From positions 1 through 31,757 of the forward strand of contig JBQCDV010000269.1 of the NCBI GenBank assembly GCA_051960855.1: 31,757 nt of DNA. Direction: 5' to 3'. Every line of letters starts with the position of its first letter. Positions within the stretch are counted from its first letter, which is position 1. Below the pieces are notes generated by a model that was given only the letters and a program-made list of their open reading frames with translations, made no database searches and was not told where the DNA came from. Of the stretch, positions 26,161-31,757 are shown piece after piece. A program made the translations under genes and the position numbers. The stretch is from JBQCDV01 sp051960855 (GTDB taxonomy: Bacteria; Actinomycetota; Actinomycetes; JAJZTN01).

Positions 26161-26972
26161 GCGGCACGAGGGTCCCCGCGCCGCGGCCCCTGCCAACGGC
26201 TGATCGCGAGCGTGCGGGTGCCGTCGACGCTAGGGGCCGCTTCGCCGCCCGCGCGCGCGCCCGCCGGTTGCTCCGGCTGCGGCCGCTGCTGGGCTGCCTG
26301 GCCGTCGTGGCGCTGCTCGCAGGGGCCGCGTGGTTGGTGCTGGCTTCTCCCTGGCTGCGCGTGTCCACCGTCGCCGTCTCGGGCACGCACCGGCTCGACG
26401 CGGCCGCCGTCCGCACGGCCGCTGCAGTCCCCGCCCACGAGGCCCTCGCCCGCGTCGACACCGGTGCGATCGCCCAGCGGGTGAGCCAGCTGGCCCCCGT
26501 GAAGCACGTCGAGGTGACGCGATCCTGGCCCTCGACCATTCGCGTCACGGTGACAGAAAGAACGCCGATCGCCGTACTACGCAACGGAAACAGCCCTCTG
26601 CAGCTCGTGGACGCCACGGGAACGCCGTTCGCCGCCGTTGCCGCCGTACCGCGAGGGCTCCCGGTGGTGACCCTGGCTTTCGCCTCGCAGCACGCCGACC
26701 GTCGCACCACTGCTGCCATCGCCGCTGCCGCGCACGTCGCCGCCGGACTGCCGGCCGACCTGCGCGCGAAAGTGCGGACCATCACCGCGCAGTCGGCTGA
26801 TGACGTGCGGCTCGCGCTGGCCACGACCGCGGAGTCCACCGCCGCCGTCGTCTGGGGTGATGACACGCAGCTGGCCCAGAAGTCCGCGGTGCTGCGCGTG
26901 CTCGTGGCCACGGCTCCGCACGCGACGACGTATGACGTCTCCGCGCCGGACGCGCCGACCACGCAGCAGTAG
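26157..26972 (+). CDS. ftsQ: Cell division protein FtsQ
   Basis: Bitopic divisome scaffold that recruits the FtsL/FtsB-type proteins. It has 271 residues: an Arg-rich cytoplasmic tail, one membrane helix (about 43-64), then a POTRA domain (about 68-137) starting SPWLRVSTVAVSGTHRL and including VEVTRSWPSTIRVTVTERTP, the most conserved FtsQ stretch. The beta domain follows and the last 15 residues look disordered. The GTG start overlaps the murC stop (GTGA). A TAG stop ends the overlapping-gene run; the 186-base gap that follows holds the ftsZ control region. Confidence 0.95.
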   Translation: MSGTRVPAPRPLPTADRERAGAVDARGRFAARARARRLLRLRPLLGCLAVVALLAGAAWLVLASPWLRVSTVAVSGTHRLDAAAVRTAAAVPAHEALARVDTGAIAQRVSQLAPVKHVEVTRSWPSTIRVTVTERTPIAVLRNGNSPLQLVDATGTPFAAVAAVPRGLPVVTLAFASQHADRRTTAAIAAAAHVAAGLPADLRAKVRTITAQSADDVRLALATTAESTAAVVWGDDTQLAQKSAVLRVLVATAPHATTYDVSAPDAPTTQQ

Positions 26973-26973
26973 C

Positions 26974-27002
26974 GCCCCCCTCGGGGGAGGTCTGCCGAGA
27001 CC
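26974..27002 (+). terminator. Possible weak hairpins after ftsQ
   Basis: A G/C stem around CCCCCTCGGGGG (about 26976-26987) is followed by GGTCT/AGACC with loop GCCG (26989-27002), starting 2 bases after the ftsQ stop. There is no U-tract, although an A-run lies at about 27020. It could be a partial terminator or processing site between ftsQ and ftsZ. Confidence 0.3.
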
Positions 27003-27081
27003 GGCGAGGAAACGCGCCGAAAAAATCCCGCGACACGCCTGCGCGCCTCGTTGATGCAAGCCGCCGGCCTACCTACTGTCC

Positions 27082-27125
27082 TGGACCACCTGAAGTTGAC
27101 ATAACTATAGACCTCAACTTGAGGG
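27082..27125 (+). promoter_or_regulatory. ftsZ promoter/operator candidate with palindrome
   Basis: The stretch is strikingly AT-richer than its surroundings. CCTCAACTTGAGG (27112-27124) is a perfect palindrome around one central base. AAGTTGA (27093-27099) is the inverted counterpart of TCAACTT (27114-27120), giving a second, spaced inverted repeat that shares the same arm. TATAGA (27106-27111) could be a -10 with TGGACC (27082-27087) as an imperfect -35 at 18 bases; transcription would start near 27118, about 40 bases before the GTG. TTGACA (27096-27101) is the best -35-like hexamer but has no good partner. A single GACAC, the core of the WhiA site known in Streptomyces, occurs at 27032-27036. 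Confidence 0.55.
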
Positions 27126-27158
27126 TCAGACTTCTTCTCCTCGACAGGCGGGATCCCA

Positions 27159-28493
27159 GTGGCAGCTCCGCAGAACTACCTCGCGGTCATCAAGGTCGTC
27201 GGCATCGGCGGCGGCGGCGTCAACGCCGTGAACCGGATGATCGAGGTCGGCCTCAAGGGGGTCGAGTTCATCGCTATCAACACCGACGCCCAGGCTCTGC
27301 TGATGAGCGACGCCGACGTGAAGCTCGACGTCGGCCGTGAGCTCACCCGTGGCCTCGGCGCCGGTGCCGACCCGGAGGTGGGCCGCAAGGCCGCCGAGGA
27401 CCACGCCGAGGAGATCGAGGAGGTCATCAAGGGCGCCGACATGGTCTTCGTGACCGCCGGCGAGGGTGGCGGCACCGGCACGGGCGGTGCACCCGTCGTC
27501 GCGCGCATCGCCAAGTCGCTCGGCGCGTTGACCATCGGTGTCGTGACCCGGCCGTTCACCTTCGAGGGGCGCCGACGTGCGGGGCAGGCCGAGGACGGCA
27601 TCTCGACGCTGCGCGACGAGGTCGACACCCTCATCGTCATCCCCAACGACCGCCTGCTGTCGATCAGCGACCGGCAGATCAGCGTCCTCGACGCGTTCCG
27701 CTCCGCCGACCAGGTGCTGCTGCAGGGCGTCTCCGGCATCACGGACCTGATCACGACCCCGGGCCTGATCAACCTCGACTTCGCCGACGTCAAGTCCGTC
27801 ATGCATGGCGCTGGCTCTGCCCTCATGGGCATCGGCTCCGCCCGTGGCGAGGACCGCGCGGTGGCGGCCGCGCAGATGGCGATCAGCTCGCCACTGCTGG
27901 AGGCCAGCATCGACGGCGCCCACGGCGTGCTGCTGTCGGTGGCCGGAGGATCCGACCTGGGGCTGTTCGAGATCAACGAGTCGGCGCGCCTCGTGCAGGA
28001 GGCGGCGCACCCCGATGCCAACATCATCTTCGGCGCCGTCATCGACGATGCACTCGGCGACGAGGTCCGGGTGACAGTGATTGCGGCCGGCTTCGATGGC
28101 GGTGCGCCGCGCACGCGGGACGCCGGCTCCCGGGCGATCGGCAGCGTTGCGTCGGCCGGGTCATCCGGCTCGGCCGTGAGCGCACCTGCCGCGGCAACAG
28201 TGGCGCCCGCCGCAGCGGCGCCGGCGCACCAGCAGCCATCGTCGACGCCGGTCTCGGGCACGACCCCGACAGCCGAGCCGCACTTCGGCGCGGTGCCGCC
28301 GGCAGCGGGTGCCGGCTCCCGCCGCGACGAGAGCGAGCCGGAGGAGCCCCGTGACGTCCGCGCCGCCGAGCCTGTCGCGGTCGGCGCCGCTCGTCCGGGC
28401 GCAGCGTCAATCACTGTGCCCGTCACCCCTGTCGTGCCCCGTCGCGTGGTGTTCGACGACGACGAGCTGGACGTGCCCGACTTCCTCAAGTGA
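27159..28493 (+). CDS. ftsZ: Cell division GTPase FtsZ
   Basis: Tubulin homologue that polymerises into the Z-ring and recruits the divisome. It has 444 residues. VVGIGGGGVNAVNRM (13-27) starts the GTPase domain, GEGGGTGTGG (101-110) is the tubulin/FtsZ signature, FRSADQVLLQGVSGITDLI and the T7 loop NLDFADVK (205-212) with the catalytic acids are intact. A roughly 110-residue Ala/Pro-rich disordered linker leads to the conserved C-terminal peptide DELDVPDFLK, the docking site for partners such as SepF. The GTG start at 27159 has a moderate GGCGGGA upstream. It has its own promoter-like region and leads the ftsZ-pgeF-ylmE-sepF-ylmG set. Confidence 0.98.
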   Translation: MAAPQNYLAVIKVVGIGGGGVNAVNRMIEVGLKGVEFIAINTDAQALLMSDADVKLDVGRELTRGLGAGADPEVGRKAAEDHAEEIEEVIKGADMVFVTAGEGGGTGTGGAPVVARIAKSLGALTIGVVTRPFTFEGRRRAGQAEDGISTLRDEVDTLIVIPNDRLLSISDRQISVLDAFRSADQVLLQGVSGITDLITTPGLINLDFADVKSVMHGAGSALMGIGSARGEDRAVAAAQMAISSPLLEASIDGAHGVLLSVAGGSDLGLFEINESARLVQEAAHPDANIIFGAVIDDALGDEVRVTVIAAGFDGGAPRTRDAGSRAIGSVASAGSSGSAVSAPAAATVAPAAAAPAHQQPSSTPVSGTTPTAEPHFGAVPPAAGAGSRRDESEPEEPRDVRAAEPVAVGAARPGAASITVPVTPVVPRRVVFDDDELDVPDFLK

Positions 28494-28509
28494 GGCCAGA
28501 CTGTCCCGC

Positions 28510-29367
28510 ATGAGAAGTCAGCAGCAGGGGCGCACCGCCGAGGAGGCGGAGGCGCCCCTGCTCGCATTGCGGCGGACGTGGCCCGGGGAGGGCGAGGACG
28601 GGCGATCGGCAGGCGTGGCCGTCACCTGGCGCCATGGTGGGGTCAGCGAGGAGCCTTACAGGTCCCTCAACCTCGGCGACCACGTGGGCGACGCGGCCGC
28701 CGACGTCCTCACCAACCGTGACCTGCTGGCCGCCACCCTGGGGCTGGCGCCCTCGCGACTGGTCTTCATGCAGCAGGTGCACGGGCGTGAGGTCGCTGTG
28801 GTGGACGATGCCCTCCTCCGCCGCCTGGCAGAGGAGGGGGAGCCCGGGGTCCCCGTCAACGCCGTCGCAGCTGTCGACGCGCTCGTCACCGACCGCCCCG
28901 GGGTCGGCCTCGCCGTGCTCGTTGCCGACTGCGTCCCGGTGCTGCTGGCCGACCCTGCGGCAGGTGTCATCGGTGCCGCTCATGCCGGCCGCCGCGGCGT
29001 CGAGGCCGGAGTGCTGGAGGCCACTGTCAGCCAGATGCGAGCTCTCGGTGCGCGAGACGTGCGTGCTCTCGTCGGTCCCGCGATCTGCGGGCAGTGCTAC
29101 GAGGTGCCGGCGGCGATGCAGGAGCAGGTCGCGGCAGCCGTCCCCCCAGCCGCCCGCGCCGGCGTCGCGGTTGCGTCCCGCAAGGGCACCGCCGGGCTCG
29201 ACCTGCCCGCCGCCGTGCGCGCCCAGCTAGCCGAGCTCGCAGTCGCGCCGGTAGAGGGCCTCGCGGACGGGTCGTCCCCCTGCACGGCCGAGAGCCCCGA
29301 CTTCTACTCCTACCGGCGGGACGGGGTCACCGGCCGCTTCGCTGGCGTCGTGTGGCTGGGCCAGTGA
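28510..29367 (+). CDS. pgeF: PgeF/YlmD family protein (peptidoglycan editing factor, laccase-domain)
   Basis: Member of the DUF152/multicopper-oxidase-like family (285 aa). E. coli homologues act on UDP-MurNAc carrying L-Ser instead of L-Ala, and related proteins have purine-nucleoside activity. The metal-binding triad is visible: H91 in QQVHGREV, C141 in VADCVPVLLAD and H158 in AAHAGRRG (many homologues read AGWRG). ICGQCYEVP and SRKGTAGLDLP are typical of actinobacterial members. ATG at 28510, 16 bases after ftsZ, is preferred; the Shine-Dalgarno is poor and a -10-like CAGACT lies 7 bases upstream. The stop overlaps the ylmE start. Which of the two reported activities applies here is unknown. 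Confidence 0.92.
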   Translation: MRSQQQGRTAEEAEAPLLALRRTWPGEGEDGRSAGVAVTWRHGGVSEEPYRSLNLGDHVGDAAADVLTNRDLLAATLGLAPSRLVFMQQVHGREVAVVDDALLRRLAEEGEPGVPVNAVAAVDALVTDRPGVGLAVLVADCVPVLLADPAAGVIGAAHAGRRGVEAGVLEATVSQMRALGARDVRALVGPAICGQCYEVPAAMQEQVAAAVPPAARAGVAVASRKGTAGLDLPAAVRAQLAELAVAPVEGLADGSSPCTAESPDFYSYRRDGVTGRFAGVVWLGQ

Positions 29368-30101
29368 GGGACGCGCGCAGCCGGGAGCTCGAGGAGCGCC
29401 TGGACGACGTTCGGGCACGTATTGAGCGAGCAAGCCAGCGCGCCGGCCGTAGCGCGGCCGACCTCACCCTCATCGTCGTCACCAAGACCTGGCCTGCCGA
29501 GGACGTCCGTCGCCTCGCGGGCCTGGGCGTCACCGATGTCGGTGAGAACCGTCACCAGGAGGCGCAGCCGAAGCGGGAGGCCAACGCCGACCTGACGCTC
29601 ACCTGGCACTTCATCGGGCAGCTGCAGAGCAACAAGGCGAGGGCTGTCGTCGGCTACGCCGACGTCATCCACTCGGTGGACCGGCTCCGGCTGGTCACCG
29701 CCCTGGGCCGCGCGGCGGCCGAGGCCGGCCGCGTTCCGACGTGTCTCATCCAGGTCGACCTCGACCCTGCTGCGGATGTCGCGGCTGCTGGCAAGGTCGT
29801 GGGGCAATCGGGGGCCAGGGGAGGGGCGCGGCCGGGAGAGGTGCCCGAGCTCGCCGACGCGGTGGCGTCCTCGCCGCACCTGCGGCTCGGCGGCGTCATG
29901 GGCGTCGCGCCGTTGGGGGGAGACGCGCGCCAGGCGTTCGACCGGCTTGCGGGGGTCAGCGAGCGGCTGCGACGGGACCACCCGGCGGCCGTCGTCATCT
30001 CCGCCGGGATGAGCGGAGACCTCGAGCAGGCGGTGGCCGCCGGCGCGACACACCTGCGCGTCGGGACGGCAATCCTCGGATCCCGGCCTCCGCTCGGTTA
30101 G
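29364..30101 (+). CDS. ylmE: YggS/YlmE family PLP-binding protein (PLP homeostasis)
   Basis: Single-domain alanine-racemase-fold protein (245 aa) that binds pyridoxal phosphate and buffers its supply; no catalytic activity is established for the family. The PLP lysine is K41 in IVVTKTWPAED. GENRHQEA (60-67), WHFIGQLQSNK (81-91) and the C-terminal SAGMSGDLEQAVAAGATHLR and VGTAILGSR fit the fold and phosphate-binding loop. An insertion of about a dozen residues with Gly/Ala-rich sequence (around 135-155) separates the central strands. The GTG start overlaps the pgeF stop (GTGA), so the two are coupled. It precedes sepF, as in most Gram-positive bacteria. Confidence 0.94.
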   Translation: MRDARSRELEERLDDVRARIERASQRAGRSAADLTLIVVTKTWPAEDVRRLAGLGVTDVGENRHQEAQPKREANADLTLTWHFIGQLQSNKARAVVGYADVIHSVDRLRLVTALGRAAAEAGRVPTCLIQVDLDPAADVAAAGKVVGQSGARGGARPGEVPELADAVASSPHLRLGGVMGVAPLGGDARQAFDRLAGVSERLRRDHPAAVVISAGMSGDLEQAVAAGATHLRVGTAILGSRPPLG

Positions 30102-30207
30102 CGTCGTGCGCAGACGAGGTCCGCGAGGATTCGTCCCGATCGTCCAGACCAACCCGACGCCGCAGGGGTGCCTGCTGCGATCGTCGTGACCTGAGGGAGC
30201 TTCGACC

Positions 30208-30744
30208 ATGGCCGGCGCGATGCGGAAGATGGCGGTCTACCTCGGCCTCGTTGAGGAGGACGACCGCTACGACGAGTACGACGACTACGCCGACGAGGGC
30301 TACGACGAGGCGCCGCGCGACCCGCGCGAGGCGCGCCACATGGCCGCCGTTCGCGACGACGCTCCGCGCGACCTGCACGAGGCGCCGCGGGGCGCGACCC
30401 TCGCCGCGGTCCCGCCGCGTCAGGCCTCCCCGGTGGCACATGCCGCTCCGATCGCCCCCGCGATCGACCGGATCACCACGATCCACCCGCGCACCTACAA
30501 CGAGGCCAAGAACATCGGCGAGAGCTTCCGCGACGGCACGCCGGTCATCATGAACCTGTCCGACATGGACGACTCCGACGCCAAGCGCCTGGTCGACTTC
30601 GCCGCGGGCCTCGTGTTCGGGCTGCACGGCTCCATCGAACGGGTGACCTCCAAGGTCTTCCTCCTCTCGCCGGCCCACGTCGAGGTCGCGGCCGAGGACT
30701 CGGCCGCCGCCCCGAGCGCCCGCGGCCTGTTCAACCAGAGCTGA
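30208..30744 (+). CDS. sepF: Cell division protein SepF
   Basis: Membrane-anchoring partner of FtsZ, important in Actinobacteria, which lack FtsA. It has 178 residues. An N-terminal amphipathic membrane-targeting helix (about 1-15) is followed by an acidic Tyr/Asp/Glu linker and a Pro/Ala-rich stretch. The globular SepF domain (about 90-162) reads from THPRT-like IHPRTYNEAK through PVIMNLSDMDD to RLVDFAAGLVFGLHGSIERV and VFLLSP. ATG at 30208 has GAGGGAG upstream. The 106-base gap after ylmE holds a -10-like TAGCGT (30099-30104) that overlaps the ylmE stop, so an internal promoter is possible but unproven. Confidence 0.96.
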   Translation: MAGAMRKMAVYLGLVEEDDRYDEYDDYADEGYDEAPRDPREARHMAAVRDDAPRDLHEAPRGATLAAVPPRQASPVAHAAPIAPAIDRITTIHPRTYNEAKNIGESFRDGTPVIMNLSDMDDSDAKRLVDFAAGLVFGLHGSIERVTSKVFLLSPAHVEVAAEDSAAAPSARGLFNQS

Positions 30745-30780
30745 CCCTGCGCACCGTCGCCCAGCCACTCGTGGCAGGGT
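30744..30780 (+). repeat. Inverted repeat between sepF and ylmG
   Basis: ACCCTGC (30744-30750) is the exact reverse complement of GCAGGGT (30774-30780), separated by 23 bases. The left arm starts at the last base of the sepF stop; the right arm contains a -10-like CAGGGT 6 bases before the ylmG ATG. It could be a weak hairpin or an operator. Confidence 0.5.
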
Positions 30781-30786
30781 GACCCC

Positions 30787-31071
30787 ATGCTCGTTCCCGG
30801 CCCCATCGGCAGTGTGCTGCGCTTCGCGCTGTTCCTGTTCTTCGTGGTGTTGCTCGGCCGACTGGTCCTCGACTGGGTCCAGGCGTTCGCCCGGGACTGG
30901 CGTCCGCGGGGTGTCCTGCTGGTGGTCGCCGAGGTGGTCTACACGGTCACCGACCCGCCTCTGAAGGCCTTGCGCAGGCTCATCCCGCCGATGAGCATCG
31001 GCAACCTGCGGCTCGACCTGGGGTTCCTGGTGCTGATGCTGGCGACGACCTTCCTGATGCAGGTCGTCTAG
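30787..31071 (+). CDS. ylmG: YggT/YlmG family membrane protein
   Basis: Small membrane protein of 94 residues with two hydrophobic helices (about 8-28 and 74-93) joined by a cytoplasmic loop that carries the family motif TDPPLKALRRLIPP (55-68). Its molecular function is unknown; it is regularly encoded between sepF and divIVA and is linked to membrane or division functions in Gram-positive bacteria and to plastid organisation in plants. ATG at 30787 lacks a Shine-Dalgarno; the position of CAGGGT (30775-30780) is compatible with a leaderless transcript. The TAG stop is followed by the divIVA leader. Confidence 0.93.
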   Translation: MLVPGPIGSVLRFALFLFFVVLLGRLVLDWVQAFARDWRPRGVLLVVAEVVYTVTDPPLKALRRLIPPMSIGNLRLDLGFLVLMLATTFLMQVV

Positions 31072-31178
31072 GCCCGCGCCGTATCCCCTAGGCTGGCGCG
31101 CGACCCTGTGTCCGCGCCGGCCCCGTGTCTGCGATGCTTGACCACGCACTGCTCATGCCAGCCAACCGAGGTGACTAC
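31072..31178 (+). promoter_or_regulatory. divIVA leader with possible -10 element
   Basis: The 107-base gap contains TAGGCT (31089-31094), matching the actinobacterial TAnnnT -10 pattern; transcription from it would leave a leader of about 75 bases. TTGACC (31138-31143) lacks a -10 partner. GAGG (31168-31171) forms the ribosome-binding site for the ATG at 31179. Confidence 0.35.
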
Positions 31179-31757
31179 ATGACGCTCACGCCATAGGACG
31201 TCCTCAACAAGAACTTCACGCCGACCCAGTTCCGTCGTGGCTACGACGAGCGCGAGGTCGACGACTTCCTCGACGAGGTGGTCGCCGAGATGCGCCGCAT
31301 CGTCAAGGATGCCGACGACCTGCGCGAGCAGCTGAACGAGTGCCGGTCCAGCAAGGGCATGGCGCCGGTGGCCAAGACCGACCCGGCAGCCGCCGCCCGC
31401 AAGGCGTCTGACGCCAAGGCGGCCGAGGAGGCCGACTCCAAGGCGCAGGCCGAGCTCGCCGACCGCGTTGCCGCGGCGCAGGCCAAGGCTGCCGAGGCCG
31501 AGAAGGCCGCCCAGGAGCGCATCGCGGCCGCCGAGGCCAAGGCGGCCGAGGCCGAGAAGGTCGCGCAGGCTCGTGCCGAGGAGGCCGAGAAGGCCGCCCA
31601 GCAGCGGATCTCCGGTGCCCAGAAGGGCGCCGACGGTCACGTGTCCGACGTCGCCAAGGCCGCCGAGGCCCGCGCCGCGGAGGCCGAGAAGCGTGCCCAG
31701 GACGCCGAGCAGCGGCTCCAGGCCGCCCAGCGTGAGCTCGAGGCTGCCCGCGCCCAG
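31179..31757 (+). CDS. divIVA: DivIVA/Wag31 polar growth and septum protein, with in-frame TAG at codon 6 (3' end beyond window)
   Basis: DivIVA binds curved membrane at poles and septa and directs polar growth in actinobacteria. The N-terminus reads MTLTP, then TAG (31194-31196), then DVLNKNFTPTQFRRGYDERE, VDDFLDEVVAEM and a long Ala/Glu/Lys-rich coiled coil that stays open to the window edge. In homologues such as Wag31 the start is M-x-L-T-P-x-D-V, so the TAG falls exactly on codon 6; a single G-to-T change from GAG would create it. The ATG has GAGG at good spacing, and no alternative start precedes GTG 31278 or ATG 31290, which would delete the membrane-binding N-terminal segment. Either a sequencing error or a real nonsense codon is possible. 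Identity is secure; integrity is not. Confidence 0.85.

Noticed and set aside
27096..27111. TTGACA and TATAGA as a -35/-10 pair for ftsZ
   Set aside because: They are only 4 bases apart, far too close for sigma-70-type recognition; each may be used with another partner.
31179..31757. TAG in divIVA as evidence of a reassigned stop codon or recoded amino acid
   Set aside because: TAG ends many intact genes in this same window (DUF3040, GNAT, mraZ, ftsI, ftsQ, ylmE, ylmG), and no recoding element was recognised.

Overview
The window is high-GC DNA from an actinobacterium. It carries the complete actinobacterial dcw (division and cell wall) cluster in its canonical order, preceded by a translesion-polymerase block and a minus-strand moxR/DUF58/transglutaminase operon. 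GC-rich codon use, many GTG starts, a DUF3040 membrane protein next to a GNAT gene upstream of mraZ, and the run ftsQ-ftsZ-pgeF-ylmE-sepF-ylmG-divIVA all point to Actinomycetes. A Micrococcales-type organism is plausible, but I cannot prove genus or family from this sequence. No tRNA, rRNA, insertion sequence, phage gene or CRISPR array was seen.

Region 1 (1-5891, plus strand): the 3' part of an error-prone DNA polymerase III alpha subunit (dnaE2), a SAM-dependent methyltransferase of unknown substrate, and a catalytically intact Y-family polymerase (dinB). Region 2 (5892-12039): a plus-strand DUF3040 membrane protein converges on a minus-strand operon that reads moxR, DUF58, transglutaminase-like membrane protein, GNAT acetyltransferase, with overlapping or near-abutting junctions. 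Region 3 (12040-26972, plus strand): mraZ, rsmH, ftsL, ftsI, murE, murF, mraY, murD, ftsW, murG, murC, ftsQ. From murE to ftsQ every junction overlaps by 4 or 8 bases. This block makes the meso/LL-DAP-type peptidoglycan precursor, flips and polymerises lipid II at the septum, and builds the FtsQ/FtsL/FtsI/FtsW divisome core. Region 4 (26973-31757, plus strand): ftsZ behind its own promoter-like region, then pgeF, ylmE, sepF, ylmG and the 5' part of divIVA, which runs off the window.

The gene content is ordinary and well known; I found no undescribed multi-gene system. The observations most worth checking are these. The divIVA reading frame has an in-frame TAG at codon 6, although the rest of the frame is intact and the gene is normally essential in this phylum. 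Four TGGAG direct repeats at exact 10-base spacing lie upstream of mraZ and are a textbook-like MraZ autoregulatory box. A palindrome plus inverted half-site lies in front of ftsZ. The 324-base mraZ-rsmH gap is rich in repeats. Several small tandem repeats sit at gene ends, one of them containing the dnaE2 stop codon.
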